From Rhodocollybia butyracea (lineage: Eukaryota > Basidiomycota > Agaricomycetes > Agaricales > Omphalotaceae): a stretch of DNA of 37,159 bases. A program made the position numbers and the translations under genes. Location of the stretch: positions 1-37,159 of the forward strand of contig JADNRY010000584.1 in the NCBI GenBank assembly GCA_015501585.1, written 5' to 3'. The notes below the pieces were generated by a model. It had not been told where the DNA came from, searched no databases, and saw nothing but the letters and a program-made list of their open reading frames with translations. This document shows, one piece after another, positions 1 to 10,059 of this stretch. Within the stretch, counting starts at the first letter, position 1, and every line of letters begins with the position of its first letter.

Positions 1-115
1 CAAAGAGAAGTAATACAAGAAGAGAACATGTTAGGATGTCTATTGGATCTGCTGTCACGGCTCTGAAGGCTCTTGATGGATTACAAGAACATCAGCAAAA
101 AGCAAAAGACCTTCC

Positions 116-330
116 CAGGCCTGCACCACCTGCGCAAGGACTGTCCAGTCTGGGCTTTCCTGGTGCAGGCCAGTCCAGGGTGCCCTTATCTGGCACAGGA
201 TAGTGCATCCTGTGCCAACCTGCACCAGGACATGCAATTCTGCGGGACCCTGGACCAGGTATATAGATCCTGCATTAGTCTGGACCAGGTGTATAAATCC
301 TGCATGAGGCCTTTACAGCCTGTATAGTCT
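116..330. repeat. Degenerate GC-rich minisatellite
   Basis: Imperfect repeats built on CCTGCACCACCTGCGCAAGG-like and CTGGACCAGGT-like words; two adjacent units of about 31 bp (CTGGACCAGGT then TATA-containing then ATCCTGCAT) lie at about 249-310. The same word family recurs at 3373-3512, so the two arrays are probably related. An 84-residue reading frame across it (73-327) is Cys/Gln-rich by composition and is not called a gene. Confidence 0.5.
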
Positions 331-405
331 GAAGCAGGGCATACAGCATGCTTTGCATGCCCACACCTGCATTACTATGCCCAATACTGTATTGTTGTGT
401 CCTTA

Positions 406-750
406 CAGCAGATTATGATATTGTAGCATATTTCTTGAAAAACCCGCCTCACTCTTTTTTGTTTACAACCAAATAAAATGACGCCATTCACTCCACAGCT
501 CCGTACCCAAGTCCAGCCCAAGTCGGTGCATTGACAACTCACTGCACCTTGGTGGATGCATCTGCAAGTCTCTGCAAGCAAGTATGCTCTATTCATCTTC
601 ATCGTGTCATGATCTTGGGCCTTCAAGGAGACTTGAGGTGACCGCTAGCGCGGCTATGGGGCTCGGAGCATGCGGCATTTTGTTTGGGTGTAAACAAAAA
701 CTCTAATGAGTGTTTTTTGAAAAGTATGCTACAATATCGTAATCTGCTGT
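406..750. mobile_element. MITE with TA target duplication, copy 1
   Basis: A 345-bp non-coding element with long imperfect terminal inverted repeats: the left end runs CAGCAGATTATGATATTGTA and the right end is its near complement (TACGATATTGT in mirror). The inverted match extends about 80 bp inwards through TTGTTTACAACCAAA-type sequence. TA dinucleotides lie immediately outside both ends (404-405 and 751-752). A diverged second copy sits at 20027-20392. A TA duplication with CAG ends suggests a Tc1/mariner-pogo derivative, but the superfamily is an inference. No transposase is encoded. Confidence 0.8.
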
Positions 751-1000
751 AACTGGACCTGCAAGCTCAGACAGAGAAGAATACATGTAGATGCATGTAC
801 ATTGTCCAAGCAGGGAAATATTGATACATGTATGTGATATATTGTAAAATGGATTATGTAGACGCGCTGTACGTATAAGGGATCGATCCGGCGCTGCCTT
901 GCACTGGCCAAGTGGTCCCTAATGCGACTACGCTGAAACTCCGAAGAGCATGTGATAATGCATTGAGCGCTAAGTTCCGCCGTTAAGTATTTTTAGATAA

Positions 1001-2268
1001 CACCGGGGGCAAGGACCGGCGCAGTTGATTTCCCACTGCCATCAACGCAGGTGCCAACGCAGTTGACTTTTTGATGATGTCATTCCATTGAAACGGCGTC
1101 CCGGCATTGCTGCCTTATTGATATGATCTTTCCCACCGTTATAAGTGATCGTCCACTAGTACTTTTAAGTTCCCACTTATTTTTTACTCCAAACGATAGC
1201 AACATGTTTGCATCTAGTGTAGAACCAAGTAATTTGGCACGCAATGTTAATCAACCAGGTTGTTGAGCCTGCTGCTGCAACACAGAATTTAGAATGTCTG
1301 AGTCAACAGAAAGCAAACAAGTTTTTTGCAAGGTTTTTGAGCTGGTAGTGGACAGAAGGCCCGGCCTTCCATGCCAAAGTCTCAGACGCCCTTGTGCTTC
1401 CTTTATTGCACACTACTTAATTATTTGACAGCTTGCTGCCATTGACTTGGATCGTTACACTTACACCACTGATTGTTAGCTTATTTGGCTCAATCTTATA
1501 CAGTGTCAGTCAACATGCTGGACTGCAAACAGTATGCTGAAAGATGTGCAGCTCATCCTTATAAGCGCGTGGCAGTGGCCCAACACAAAGGCTTGAGGGC
1601 ACTTGAATGGTAAACACTTTGTAAACACTAGCCCATACTATTGGACTTGCTGTGAGACTGATACTAGATTTTGCATATTTGAGACCCTAGAGATTACTAC
1701 ACCATTACTATCTGGCACTTTTTTATTAGCCATCAAGCCCAAATCAAGCCCTTGGTTCCATGTCCTCTTGAATGATTAAATGGCAGAAATAACCATCTAC
1801 TGACATTTATCCCGAGAAAAATTCTCAAAAGAATTAATGTATGGCTACATATAGTATTGATAAATGTTTTGTTCACCAAAAGATAGAGGATACACTTTTC
1901 TTATTCATGTGGTATGAAGAGGAACATTGAAGATCAGGTATTTGGTGGTGGGAAAGAATTAGGCGCCATATGCTCAATGGCTGCATTTAACCGTCTATCT
2001 GCCCGATTCTGGTGTATCTCTGATGCTGCTGGGTTTAGCACTAGATGTAAACACATATTGCCATGTCCTGAAGCACAACTTCGCATTACTACAATGGAGT
2101 GGGAAAAATCCATCAGGTATCAATTCGGCATCAATTAGAGTTCATTCACTGGCCGGCACTCCAATTCAATGGAGTGACATCATCAAAAAATCAACTGCGT
2201 TGCCCCCTGCGTTGACCACTGCGTTAATGGCAGTGGGAAATCAACTGCGCCGGTCCTTGCCCCCGGTG
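1001..2268. mobile_element. Non-autonomous DNA transposon, long TIRs, TAA duplication
   Basis: A 1268-bp element with terminal inverted repeats of about 110-120 bp. The left end begins CACCGGGGGCAAGGACCGGC and the right end is its exact complement. The 3-bp direct repeat TAA flanks it (998-1000 and 2269-2271). Inside the repeats a short CAACGCAG motif is repeated, with one more copy on the right arm than on the left. The interior is AT-rich and has no convincing coding region; frames at 1914-2271 mostly overlap the right arm. TWA target duplications are typical of PIF/Harbinger elements, so it is probably a deletion derivative of that superfamily. Confidence 0.8.
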
Positions 2269-2271
2269 TAA

Positions 2272-3372
2272 GCGTACCGCTGTAGCATAGCCACTACCTC
2301 ATCTCTGTCGCGTCGCGCTTCACACTTTTCAAGCCGTCTTCCATGTTTCGCGCATCTACGTGTTCAAAACCTCGTTTATCAGCAAGTTTAATGTCAAATA
2401 TACCTCGCTAACAACATTTTCACAATTGTGACACGATTCACTGCATCTTGATTCCATATTGGCGCACTTTTCAAACATCAGATCTCGTACCTAGTTCGGA
2501 GTTTTCAGGGAGGATTCTTGGGCTAAAGTCTGAGCTGAAGGATCGTAGAGGGCATTAGTAACACTGGTGAGTTTTTTGTTCATTTTTTCCTTGAAAGAGT
2601 GCTCAAAAAGCCAGCCAGCTGACTGTACTCTCGCTCGCATCCTCGTTAACAATGTATGGCCACCTGCTTGGAACTGTATATAGTTATGCCACACTTTGAT
2701 AACAGATGATACTTCAAGACCTGACATCTCCCTTCTAGTCTGTGTATAATGAGTGAGCAACAGATAAGACATGAAGACACGAATCGCGTGTACGTTTCTT
2801 TCTCTTTTACGGATATCAAACGCGACGGCTGATTCTTTACTAGCCTCTCTAAACGACTACTTTGTTTATTTGCCAATCGTTCGCCCTCTTTGTTTGCGAG
2901 CCGATTTTGTTGATCCCTAACCTTTTCGCTTACGCCTTCATTGTAGTTCTATTGCCATGCCGCAGGTCCTCTTCGTCAACTGATCGCGCTTTGTCTAGAA
3001 CTTGCCACAATGTACCGCAAGCCCCCATTCTTTATCCCCCCATATGACACTGAATCCTCCCTATAGACATCGGGTTCCACTACTACTCGCTCATGCGCCC
3101 AGTGCGCGCCAAGTTCGCAGTCCACATGTGTGCATCATCGCATATACGAGTATGCTCAGTTTTTGACGTGCGTTCATTCATTCTTTCCCAAGTACAACTT
3201 TTCTAATCGGTTTCGCCTTTTGAATTCAGCTTGTTCGTCGCTATTTGCGTAGACTTATGCTTGTAAGTTGCTTGTTGTAGGTTTATACGTGTATATTACC
3301 TTTGATATGTAACTTGTATCTGAGACTGGTAATGAATGTAGCCAAATAACAATATGGTCTGTAGCACGATGA
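2272..3372. other. Gene-free spacer
   Basis: About 1.1 kb between the transposon and the minisatellite. Several short frames exist (for example 2491-2772 minus, 2862-3047 plus), but none shows conserved motifs, plausible splice structure or a continuing partner exon. I looked here for the missing N-terminal exons of the downstream aminopeptidase and saw none. Confidence 0.5.
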
Positions 3373-3512
3373 TAATCCTGCGCCACCTGTGCCAGGTCAG
3401 GAATCCTGCGTTACCTGCGCAGGCTGAGAATTCTGGGTAACCTGCGCAGGTTAGGGAATCCTGCGCAACCTGCGCAGGTCAGGAATCCTGCACAACCTGC
3501 ATCAGGTAACCC
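3373..3512. repeat. 27-28 bp minisatellite, five units
   Basis: Five tandem units of 27-29 bp, each starting AATCCTGCG or close to it, containing ACCTGCGCAGGT (itself a palindrome) and ending TCAGG. The array lies where the 5' exons of the aminopeptidase gene would be expected. Confidence 0.8.
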
Positions 3513-3561
3513 AGGCTTCGTTGGTATGCCCTAATCCACTCCAGGTTAGGGTACACTCATG

Positions 3562-3597
3562 CAGGCCTGGGCATGTTGAGGTCTATGCCCAGGCCTG
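3562..3597. repeat. Perfect 13-bp inverted repeat (hairpin)
   Basis: CAGGCCTGGGCAT at 3562-3574 is matched exactly in inverse at 3585-3597, with a 10-base loop. Another CAGGCCTGGG follows at about 3611. It lies just upstream of the first recognisable aminopeptidase exon. No function is assigned. Confidence 0.7.
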
Positions 3598-3629
3598 AGG
3601 TCCATTTCCAGGCCTGGGAAGGGATCTCG

Positions 3630-5761
3630 GTTTTTGCTGATGAAATCGTTGTGGATGCGTCTGCAGACCCTCATGCCGCCGGTAGATCTATATCTCTCCG
3701 CAGACTCTTGAATTGACCACCTTTCAGCTGTTGCCGCGCATCTCGCTTTGTACAGCTTCACCTTGAAGACTACCCCACCGTCTCGGTTCAATCCAAACTT
3801 AAACGAACTAATTCCTTCTACATTACAACTCAAGCCAATCGAAGGATCAAAAGAGTGGGATCGGGGCGCTACATATGCTTATTCGCAGAACCTGGCTCGA
3901 ACTGTATGTATTTTGGTGATACTATTCTGTTCTATGCTGAATGTATCTTAATGCCAATTTATTGTAGCTCATGGAACTACCGGCCAACATGATGACACCC
4001 ACTGTATGCCCAATCTTCACTCAACATTTATTTACTCCTATCACCAGAGCAGGCTTTTTGTGAACGTGCAAAGGATGAATTTGCAAACGTCGAGAATGTT
4101 GAAATATTTATTAGAGACGAAGGTACAGTGCGAATCTGCGATTGTCGCTTACTTTCAAGATTTTATGCATCCTTCAGCTTGGGCTGAGAAAATGGGAATG
4201 GTATGTTTATTGCTCAAGCTCCATTCATACATTGCTCAGAACGCACCTCCAGAATACTTTCCTTTCGGTGACCCATGGAACTAATGAGCCTGCAAAATTT
4301 CTTGAGATGTACGCACCATTGACGCTGATCTTTTCCTTCTTTCTCACTACACTCCTGTTCAGTCACTACAAGGGAGCAGCTCGGAAGGATGCCAAGCCTC
4401 TTGCATTTGTAGGCAAAGGTATTACTTTTGACAGTGGAGGGATCTCTTTGAAACCCGCCGCGGTATGCTATCTGTGTTGCATCTAACAGTCCTGCTGCTG
4501 AATTCTCTCCAGGACATGAAAGCAATGCGCGGTGATATGGGCGGAGCCGCAACTGTTGTTTCAGTAACACTTGCTATCGCCAAGTTGAAGCTCCCGTATG
4601 CATGATCTTATTAATGAGCTAGATTTCGATTCTGATTGGAATGTTTAGTGTGAACGTGGTTACTGTAACTCCTTTAACTGAGAACTTACCTGGTGTGAGT
4701 ACTGGTAAGTTCCAGTGCGATTCAGGAAATCTTACAGAGGTTGCTTTTTCAACAGCCAAGCGCCACTAAGCCTGGAGATATGTGAGCGCAATTTCCTTTT
4801 CCTTTAGGTTCATAAGTATAGTACTGATGTATTGGTTCAAGTATTTATGCTATGAACGGCAAGTCTGTTGAAGTGGACAACACGGATGCCGGAGGTCGTC
4901 TAGTCCTGTCTGGTATGTTCTTTCTTCACTTTGCCTGGTGCCAGTCTCTGATATTCTATAGATGCAATATACTACGTATCAACGAAATACAAACCTCATA
5001 CCCTTATTGATGTTGCTACTCTTACCTAGTAGCCCAAACACTCTCCCTCATGGATATTGCCTGATGAAATTTTTAATAGTGCAATGATAACTGCTCTTGG
5101 AGAGGTTTACGCTGGCGTCTTCTCCGTGAGTCTCTTCTTCTATAATATGTCAATTCATTCAGCTCTTTTTGACGTCTAGACCTCGGATGAGCTTTGGCAG
5201 AGACTGCATGTTGCAGGTGAACATGAATTTGACAGATTTTGGCGCATGCCTCTAAGCGAAGACTATGGTGAGTCCTTAGGCTTCTGAAGGATAAAGTCCT
5301 CACTCTGTCTCTTAACAGGACCTCAAATCTACTCCTCTAATGCTGACCTATGCAATGTACGGATTGCGAAGCTTATTTTACTCATTCTCTTTTTTCCAGA
5401 GATCTGAATACCTTTCCAGACTGGGGGGAGCTCAGCCGGAAGCGCCACCGCTGCCTTGTTCTTGAAAGCTTTTGCGCATGGTGTTGAAGCTGAGGACGGC
5501 AGCAACGCGGAAACGGCAATGAAGTGGGCACATATCGACATGGCGGGGATGAACGCTACCAGGCCAACAGCTTATCAAGAAAAAGGTATAATATAGTCTC
5601 AAAGTGAACCTGTTATATACTGATAAGTATTGGATGTGCTAGGTATGACTGGAAGGCCTGTCAGGTATGTGGTTTTGCTCTCATCCAGCCATTGTGATGG
5701 ATATTGAATATTGACACCTATCAGGGCTTTGATTGAGTATGTATGGGCTCTTGTCAACTGA
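3630..5761 (+). pseudogene. M17 leucine aminopeptidase, 5'-truncated and lacking a metal ligand
   Basis: Cytosol aminopeptidase family M17, which removes N-terminal residues using two divalent metal ions. I trace 18 short exons: to 3681, 3728-3903, 3968-4003, 4050-4122, 4160-4200, 4253-4308, 4363-4462, 4513-4595, 4649-4694, 4756-4781, 4842-4912, 4962-5028, 5080-5125, 5180-5267, 5319-5356, 5420-5585, 5643-5664 and 5725-5761. The catalytic core is recognisable: [17 protein letters not shown] (metal-binding Lys and Asp, catalytic Lys), DMGGAATVV, and NTDAGGRL, where the family signature is NTDAEGRL. The glutamate that binds metal is glycine here (codon 4891-4893). TLTG reads TLTY across the 5029-5079 intron. 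The N-terminal domain (roughly the first 120 residues of the family) is absent, and minisatellite lies in its place. The C-terminal half is intact to GRPV and a stop. It is either a decaying copy or an inactive, repurposed paralogue; no start codon could be assigned. Confidence 0.85.
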
Positions 5762-6288
5762 TAGTCGAGAAATACGAATAAATACTGTAGCGTCAGCATC
5801 ATATCATCTGCAGTGTCAAGCTGGTATCACTAATCGCTCTTGAACTTGCTCATGATCGTTTGCATTGGCTCGCCTTGATTTAAGACAGGTCCTGGACTGC
5901 ACTTAAGGGCAGGCCCGGAGCTTGTTGCGGGATAAGCTGCATCAAGAGCCAGGAAAAAACATGAATCAGACTAGTGCAAGAGCCAGCAAGACCTAAGTAT
6001 GTGGCAGTCATGAACTGTGGTGGACCGATACCTTTCAAGCCCCACGTTCCCAATGCGTGTATTCGGACTTTACTACAGGAGGCTATCCATAACATAGCAA
6101 GCGGGGCGATGCGGTTATGGGGTGTGACTCAAGTCTGACGACTTCCTCATCGTGAGATGGAGTGGGTTCAAGTCCCTCACTTTGATTTAATTTCCTTTCT
6201 TCATGATCTAAAGTTGAGCACAACATGTACAGCAGCTGTAGTCCTGCTAATCCTACTATAACAAACAAATAGAGTATTTATCCGAGGA
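5762..6288. other. Spacer with tRNA-like relic
   Basis: Intergenic DNA between the aminopeptidase stop and the F-box gene stop (convergent genes). Apart from the tRNA-like stretch at about 6099-6188 I see nothing in it. Confidence 0.5.
6099..6188 (+). pseudogene. tRNA-Leu-like relic (possible SINE head)
   Basis: GCGATGCGGTTATGG resembles the D-arm/A-box of leucine tRNAs, ACTCAAG resembles a CAA anticodon loop, and GGGTTCAAGTCCC matches the B-box/T-loop with a four-of-five paired T stem. The 3' acceptor sequence (ACTTTGA) has no complement at the 5' end and the anticodon stem does not pair. It is therefore not a working tRNA. A tRNA-derived SINE or an old tRNA pseudogene are both possible. 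Confidence 0.35.
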
Positions 6289-8238
6289 CTACAGAGAATC
6301 AAGCTTATAATACGTAGATGAAGTTGGAGATAGCAACACTTCACACTCCCGTATTGTCCGCGCCTTTCGAGTACCATTACCTGTGCTTTGAGTCCTACTG
6401 TCGATAAACCTCTGTAGGACTGCGCGAGATACACCCATGTTCTTCTTCCGTTTCAGTTGAGTTTCAGACACATCGGAATCGGAAGCACGAGGAGTCAAAC
6501 AAGTTGATACCAGGAACCTGGAGATAATGAGCCGGAATATTTTCAGATTGGGACAAACATCGAGGTGAAAATTGTCCTGGGAGTCGTTTCGCGTTAAGAG
6601 GTCTAAATGGGAATCCCGCACTGTATGTCCAAACATTGTGCCTGTGCTATCGACATCGATTTGACCGAGATCGACAATTTCGAGAACACGAAGACTGGAA
6701 GGAAGGAGAATGAGGCACTCCGTTAGAGCTGTCGGGGTCATGGATATACTGAGGTTCAGTTCCCGCAGTTTGTCAATTCGGGATACTTTGGGATCCGATA
6801 GCCACGGGAGGAATGGAACCTCAGTTAGAGACGGAACTCCGGCGTAAGCAACGGAGAGAGTCTTCAGGGAAGGACATGATATGCATTTGAATAGATGATG
6901 CATGTCGGGGTCAGGATGGGCATGCAAAGCGTCATTTGGGGGAACCATGAACTGGAGATTAAGGTGTAGAAGAGAAGGGAGATTGAGCACGGAGTCGGAA
7001 AGCTGCAATAAGCCATAAATACGATAGTCGCTATTGAGAGTCACCGTTGCATGAAACGAGGAAAGCTGTGGATTTTGCGACAATATGGACACTATGTCTG
7101 CAGGTCCGAGCCGCCAACCATCAAGTACTGACATGCCGGAGGAAGAACATAATACAAGGTGTTTAATGTTAGGAGACCAGCTATGAGTGCGAGTGAGATG
7201 TCCAATAACTGCCGAATTGAAACCACAGAGGCAGAATTTCTCAAGTTTCGGCATCGATTTTTTGGAGATCAACATGAGGCTAGAAAGTGTGCTGTCTTCC
7301 GTGGGGTGCCTCCCAGCAGTTGAGTGCACGACGGTCATCGACTTGAGCGCAGGAAATTCTGTCTCTAAGATGACTGTGGATTGTAAAAAGTCATACATTG
7401 TCGACGAGGAAAAAATTGTAAGGTCTACAAGACGATGACTACATTGCATCAACGACGCAATGAGTTCAAGAGTATCGTTTCCGAGCTCCGCTGATTCTGA
7501 CTGTGGCCCACGATGAATCATGAGTGATAAGAACAAGGGCAGCGACCCGGACCGGTCCAGCCATTGTTCTATGCCAGTGTGGTGCGGCTTCAGTTTTGCA
7601 TCGGTCAAGTGACCGGAGGATGGAAGACGAATACGAGGTGAGCACCATAGTCGTGGTGTGCTAAGCGCAACCGCCCGCCACTCTCGGCAGACAGATAGGA
7701 GCACAAGAGGTGCTTCCATAATCAGAGAGGATGGCGGTATAATGTGCTTTGAGGGTAAACAGTGAGTAAATATTTCGGTCAGAATCTCAACAGGCAAGCG
7801 GCGCCAGCCACTGGCTGAGAGTGGACTAGCACCCAAGGGAGCTCGAAGGGCCCGAGGAGTTTGAAGAGTGTCAACTGGGGTGCGAATATGAGGTGAATGC
7901 AAGGACGAAGCTTTGGGAGAAACTCGGGCCTGCGAGTTCATATTCCTCCTGGATACCTGTAGCCTAGAGCGGACCAGCCCATTGACACCTTTTACCTCTT
8001 CTCCAAAGGCCGATACAGGAGTTATGGGAGTGGTAAAATCCGAAGGATTCACAGAAGAGTGTTCCAGTAGCGGTGTAATGTTTATATCCCGATCTGCGAA
8101 TGCTGTAAGAGGAGCATTTGGGATACGTATAGTAAGGCCTTTCATTAGGTGATGCTTCATGCGAAAATAAGAACCGGAAGTAGTGGCTTCGACTCTTATA
8201 TGAGAATACTTGAAGCACCGCAATGCACTGCCACTCAC
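6289..8238 (-). CDS. F-box protein, basidiomycete LRR-like type
   Basis: Single uninterrupted frame of 649 residues. An F-box-like segment starts near residue 147 (WRRLPVEILTEIFTHCLP) and continues into LLSVCREWRAVALSTPRLW, the usual second half of the F-box in this fungal family. Downstream about 350 residues carry irregular leucine-rich stretches (SLLHLNLQF, KLRELNLSI, SLRVLEIVDL) as expected of substrate-recognition regions in SCF ubiquitin-ligase adaptors. The C-terminal tail is basic (QLKRKKN). F-box proteins bind Skp1 and recruit targets for ubiquitination; the target is unknown. A second in-frame ATG at 8160 would remove 26 poorly conserved-looking residues and may be the true start. 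The gene is intact, unlike several neighbours. Confidence 0.85.
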   Translation of the reverse strand: MSGSALRCFKYSHIRVEATTSGSYFRMKHHLMKGLTIRIPNAPLTAFADRDINITPLLEHSSVNPSDFTTPITPVSAFGEEVKGVNGLVRSRLQVSRRNMNSQARVSPKASSLHSPHIRTPVDTLQTPRALRAPLGASPLSASGWRRLPVEILTEIFTHCLPSKHIIPPSSLIMEAPLVLLSVCREWRAVALSTPRLWCSPRIRLPSSGHLTDAKLKPHHTGIEQWLDRSGSLPLFLSLMIHRGPQSESAELGNDTLELIASLMQCSHRLVDLTIFSSSTMYDFLQSTVILETEFPALKSMTVVHSTAGRHPTEDSTLSSLMLISKKSMPKLEKFCLCGFNSAVIGHLTRTHSWSPNIKHLVLCSSSGMSVLDGWRLGPADIVSILSQNPQLSSFHATVTLNSDYRIYGLLQLSDSVLNLPSLLHLNLQFMVPPNDALHAHPDPDMHHLFKCISCPSLKTLSVAYAGVPSLTEVPFLPWLSDPKVSRIDKLRELNLSISMTPTALTECLILLPSSLRVLEIVDLGQIDVDSTGTMFGHTVRDSHLDLLTRNDSQDNFHLDVCPNLKIFRLIISRFLVSTCLTPRASDSDVSETQLKRKKNMGVSRAVLQRFIDSRTQSTGNGTRKARTIRECEVLLSPTSSTYYKLDSL

Positions 8239-9694
8239 TGGTTCAAATCATCCTTAGTGAGCCGACGGCTATAATGAGGCGGCAGTGCAAGACTTGAGAC
8301 AGCAGAGCGTGAGAGCTATGACTCGGTAGTAGGACCGTTCACCATTCACCATTGTACTTGAGCCGTAACCGTACAGTGCCCCTCATAGCCCGGTTAAAGA
8401 AGGCTAGACAAAAGTTGCCTAGGCGTACTCAGATCTTTGAACAAAAGAACAAATAAGCTTTTGTGTACCTAAAAAGAACAAGGCCTTAGACGACCCGTAA
8501 GAGCTGTGAATATCGCTGTGAATATCCATAAGTTTCATACCTTCTATCAGATCGACGGCCTGGCCGAATTCGCTGTAAAGAGTAATCAAGTGCTCTTTCA
8601 TGACGTTGTCAATCGGTATGTTCAGTATCACTGGATGGCTTTCATTCACCGCAAGACACCTTTACAGCCCGCTGAAAATAGAAGATCAAATACCGGCTCC
8701 GTTCTGAATCACAGCGACTCACAAGGATTGCGAAAGGGGACAGTGCACTTTGTAGCTCTGAAACTAACTGCCACTTGAAAGGAACTAAAGTAAAGCATGG
8801 ATTGTAACAAAGAGGCTTCTCTCATACTTACGAGCGTGCACTGTATCGTATTCTGCTTCGTATTATTGTAACCGGTTGACTGATTGACCAAGGATGGAGT
8901 TTGCCGCACTATGAGAGCTTACCCTGCCCCGGCATTTTGACATCGGACCATGCCGAATAATCCACTCCTTCCTTCCCCGCGTTGGGGTAGAGATGCAGTG
9001 TCCTGAAAAGCGGTAGCTACAACGTTCAAGTATCGGGACCAGACGTCCGTTGGATGGACAGCTGGATTTCACCAGAATAGGTGCCTAGGGCACTATGTAC
9101 GGGAGTACCGCAGCAAACCAGTCATAAACTTACTTGAGCCAAATAGAAGCGGTTGGCATTTTTACGCCGCCTTGAGCATATATTTGGGACACGAGTCAGG
9201 CGAGGAGTCATGGGATACGCGAGATACTTGGTCTTCGCTATAGCCACTCCCGATTGCGGTAGTTGTATTCTTGCCTTCCTCGAGATATCTATCACCTTTT
9301 TGGTATCTCCCAAGATAAGATGAAAGCGATGATAGAGATAGGAAGAAAGCAGATGTTGTACCAATGATGGGATGCACGAGCAAGGACGATATGCACGGAG
9401 TCTTGATGCGTGACTCGAGATGATAGCCAAAAGGTCGAGATTCATGAATTGTGAATATATTCACGTTCAACTGTGGTCGAATTTCGGGTTAGCTTCCAGG
9501 AGAAAGACGACTACGGGAAGAAGGAAGGAAGAAAGGGAGGAAGAAAGGAAGGAAGAAAGGAAGGAAGAGTCTATCACACGGCATTTGGTCCAAGAATTGA
9601 ACGCCGGATCCTAAGACAAGGTAGCGATAAAATCAAGGTGGCGAGACCTCGGGAGATTTGTTCTGTTAGATACCCCTGGCGGCAATAAACATAC
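8239..9694. other. Gene-poor stretch, no confident gene
   Basis: About 1.45 kb upstream of the F-box gene. Minus-strand frames at 8419-8649 (76 aa) and 9122-9445 (107 aa) have no family motif that I recognise and no clear splice partner; either could be a gene fragment. A purine-rich microsatellite lies at about 9514-9570. Confidence 0.4.
9514..9570. repeat. GGAA/GAAA microsatellite
   Basis: Run of GAAGGAAGAAAGGAAGGAAG-type sequence of about 55 bp; simple tetranucleotide expansion. Confidence 0.85.
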
Positions 9695-9700
9695 TTGGTC

Positions 9701-10048
9701 TCGGCGAGTGCGCGAGCGCAACATGCAGACCTTTATCAGCCGATGCGGTGTCAGTCAAGAGATGGTTACCTTCGACGACTGATTGAGTGGATAGACTCTC
9801 CGCCACAGAATCACAGGGAACGAGTCCTGCAAGTGATTGCATACATGTTAACCGTAGATCCTGTCAGAAGAACATCGGCGAGTGCGCGAGCGCAACATGC
9901 AGACCTTTATCAGCCGATGCGGTGTCAGTCAAGAGATGGTTACCTTCGACGACTGATTGAGTGGATAGACTCTCCGCCACAGAATCACAGGGAACGAGTC
10001 CTGCAAGTGATTGCATACATGTTAACCGTAGATCCTGTCAGAAGAACA
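9701..10048 (+). repeat. Perfect 174-bp tandem duplication with kinase-like fragment
   Basis: Two directly adjacent, apparently identical 174-bp units (9701-9874 and 9875-10048). Because 174 is a multiple of three, one 118-residue frame (9695-10051) runs through both, each encoding the same 58 residues. Each unit ends in LQVIAYMLTVDPVRRTSAS-like sequence across the junction, which resembles the C-lobe end (subdomain XI, invariant Arg) of Ser/Thr kinases. No ATP-binding or catalytic-loop region is present nearby, so at most this is a kinase fragment. The identity implies a very recent duplication, or an assembly artefact. The kinase assignment is by motif only. Confidence 0.7.
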
Positions 10049-10059
10049 TGATGATTTTC

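Noticed and set aside
2862..3047. Missing N-terminal exon of the leucine aminopeptidase
   Set aside because: The frame is hydrophobic and Cys/Ser-rich with no similarity to the M17 N-terminal domain.
6099..6188. Functional tRNA gene
   Set aside because: Acceptor and anticodon stems do not pair.
9122..9470. Overlapping minus-strand frames of 102-107 residues
   Set aside because: Two frames overlap without splice logic or motifs; neither could be chosen.
9695..10051. Complete protein kinase gene
   Set aside because: Only a C-lobe-like end motif is present; no glycine loop, catalytic loop or DFG was found nearby.
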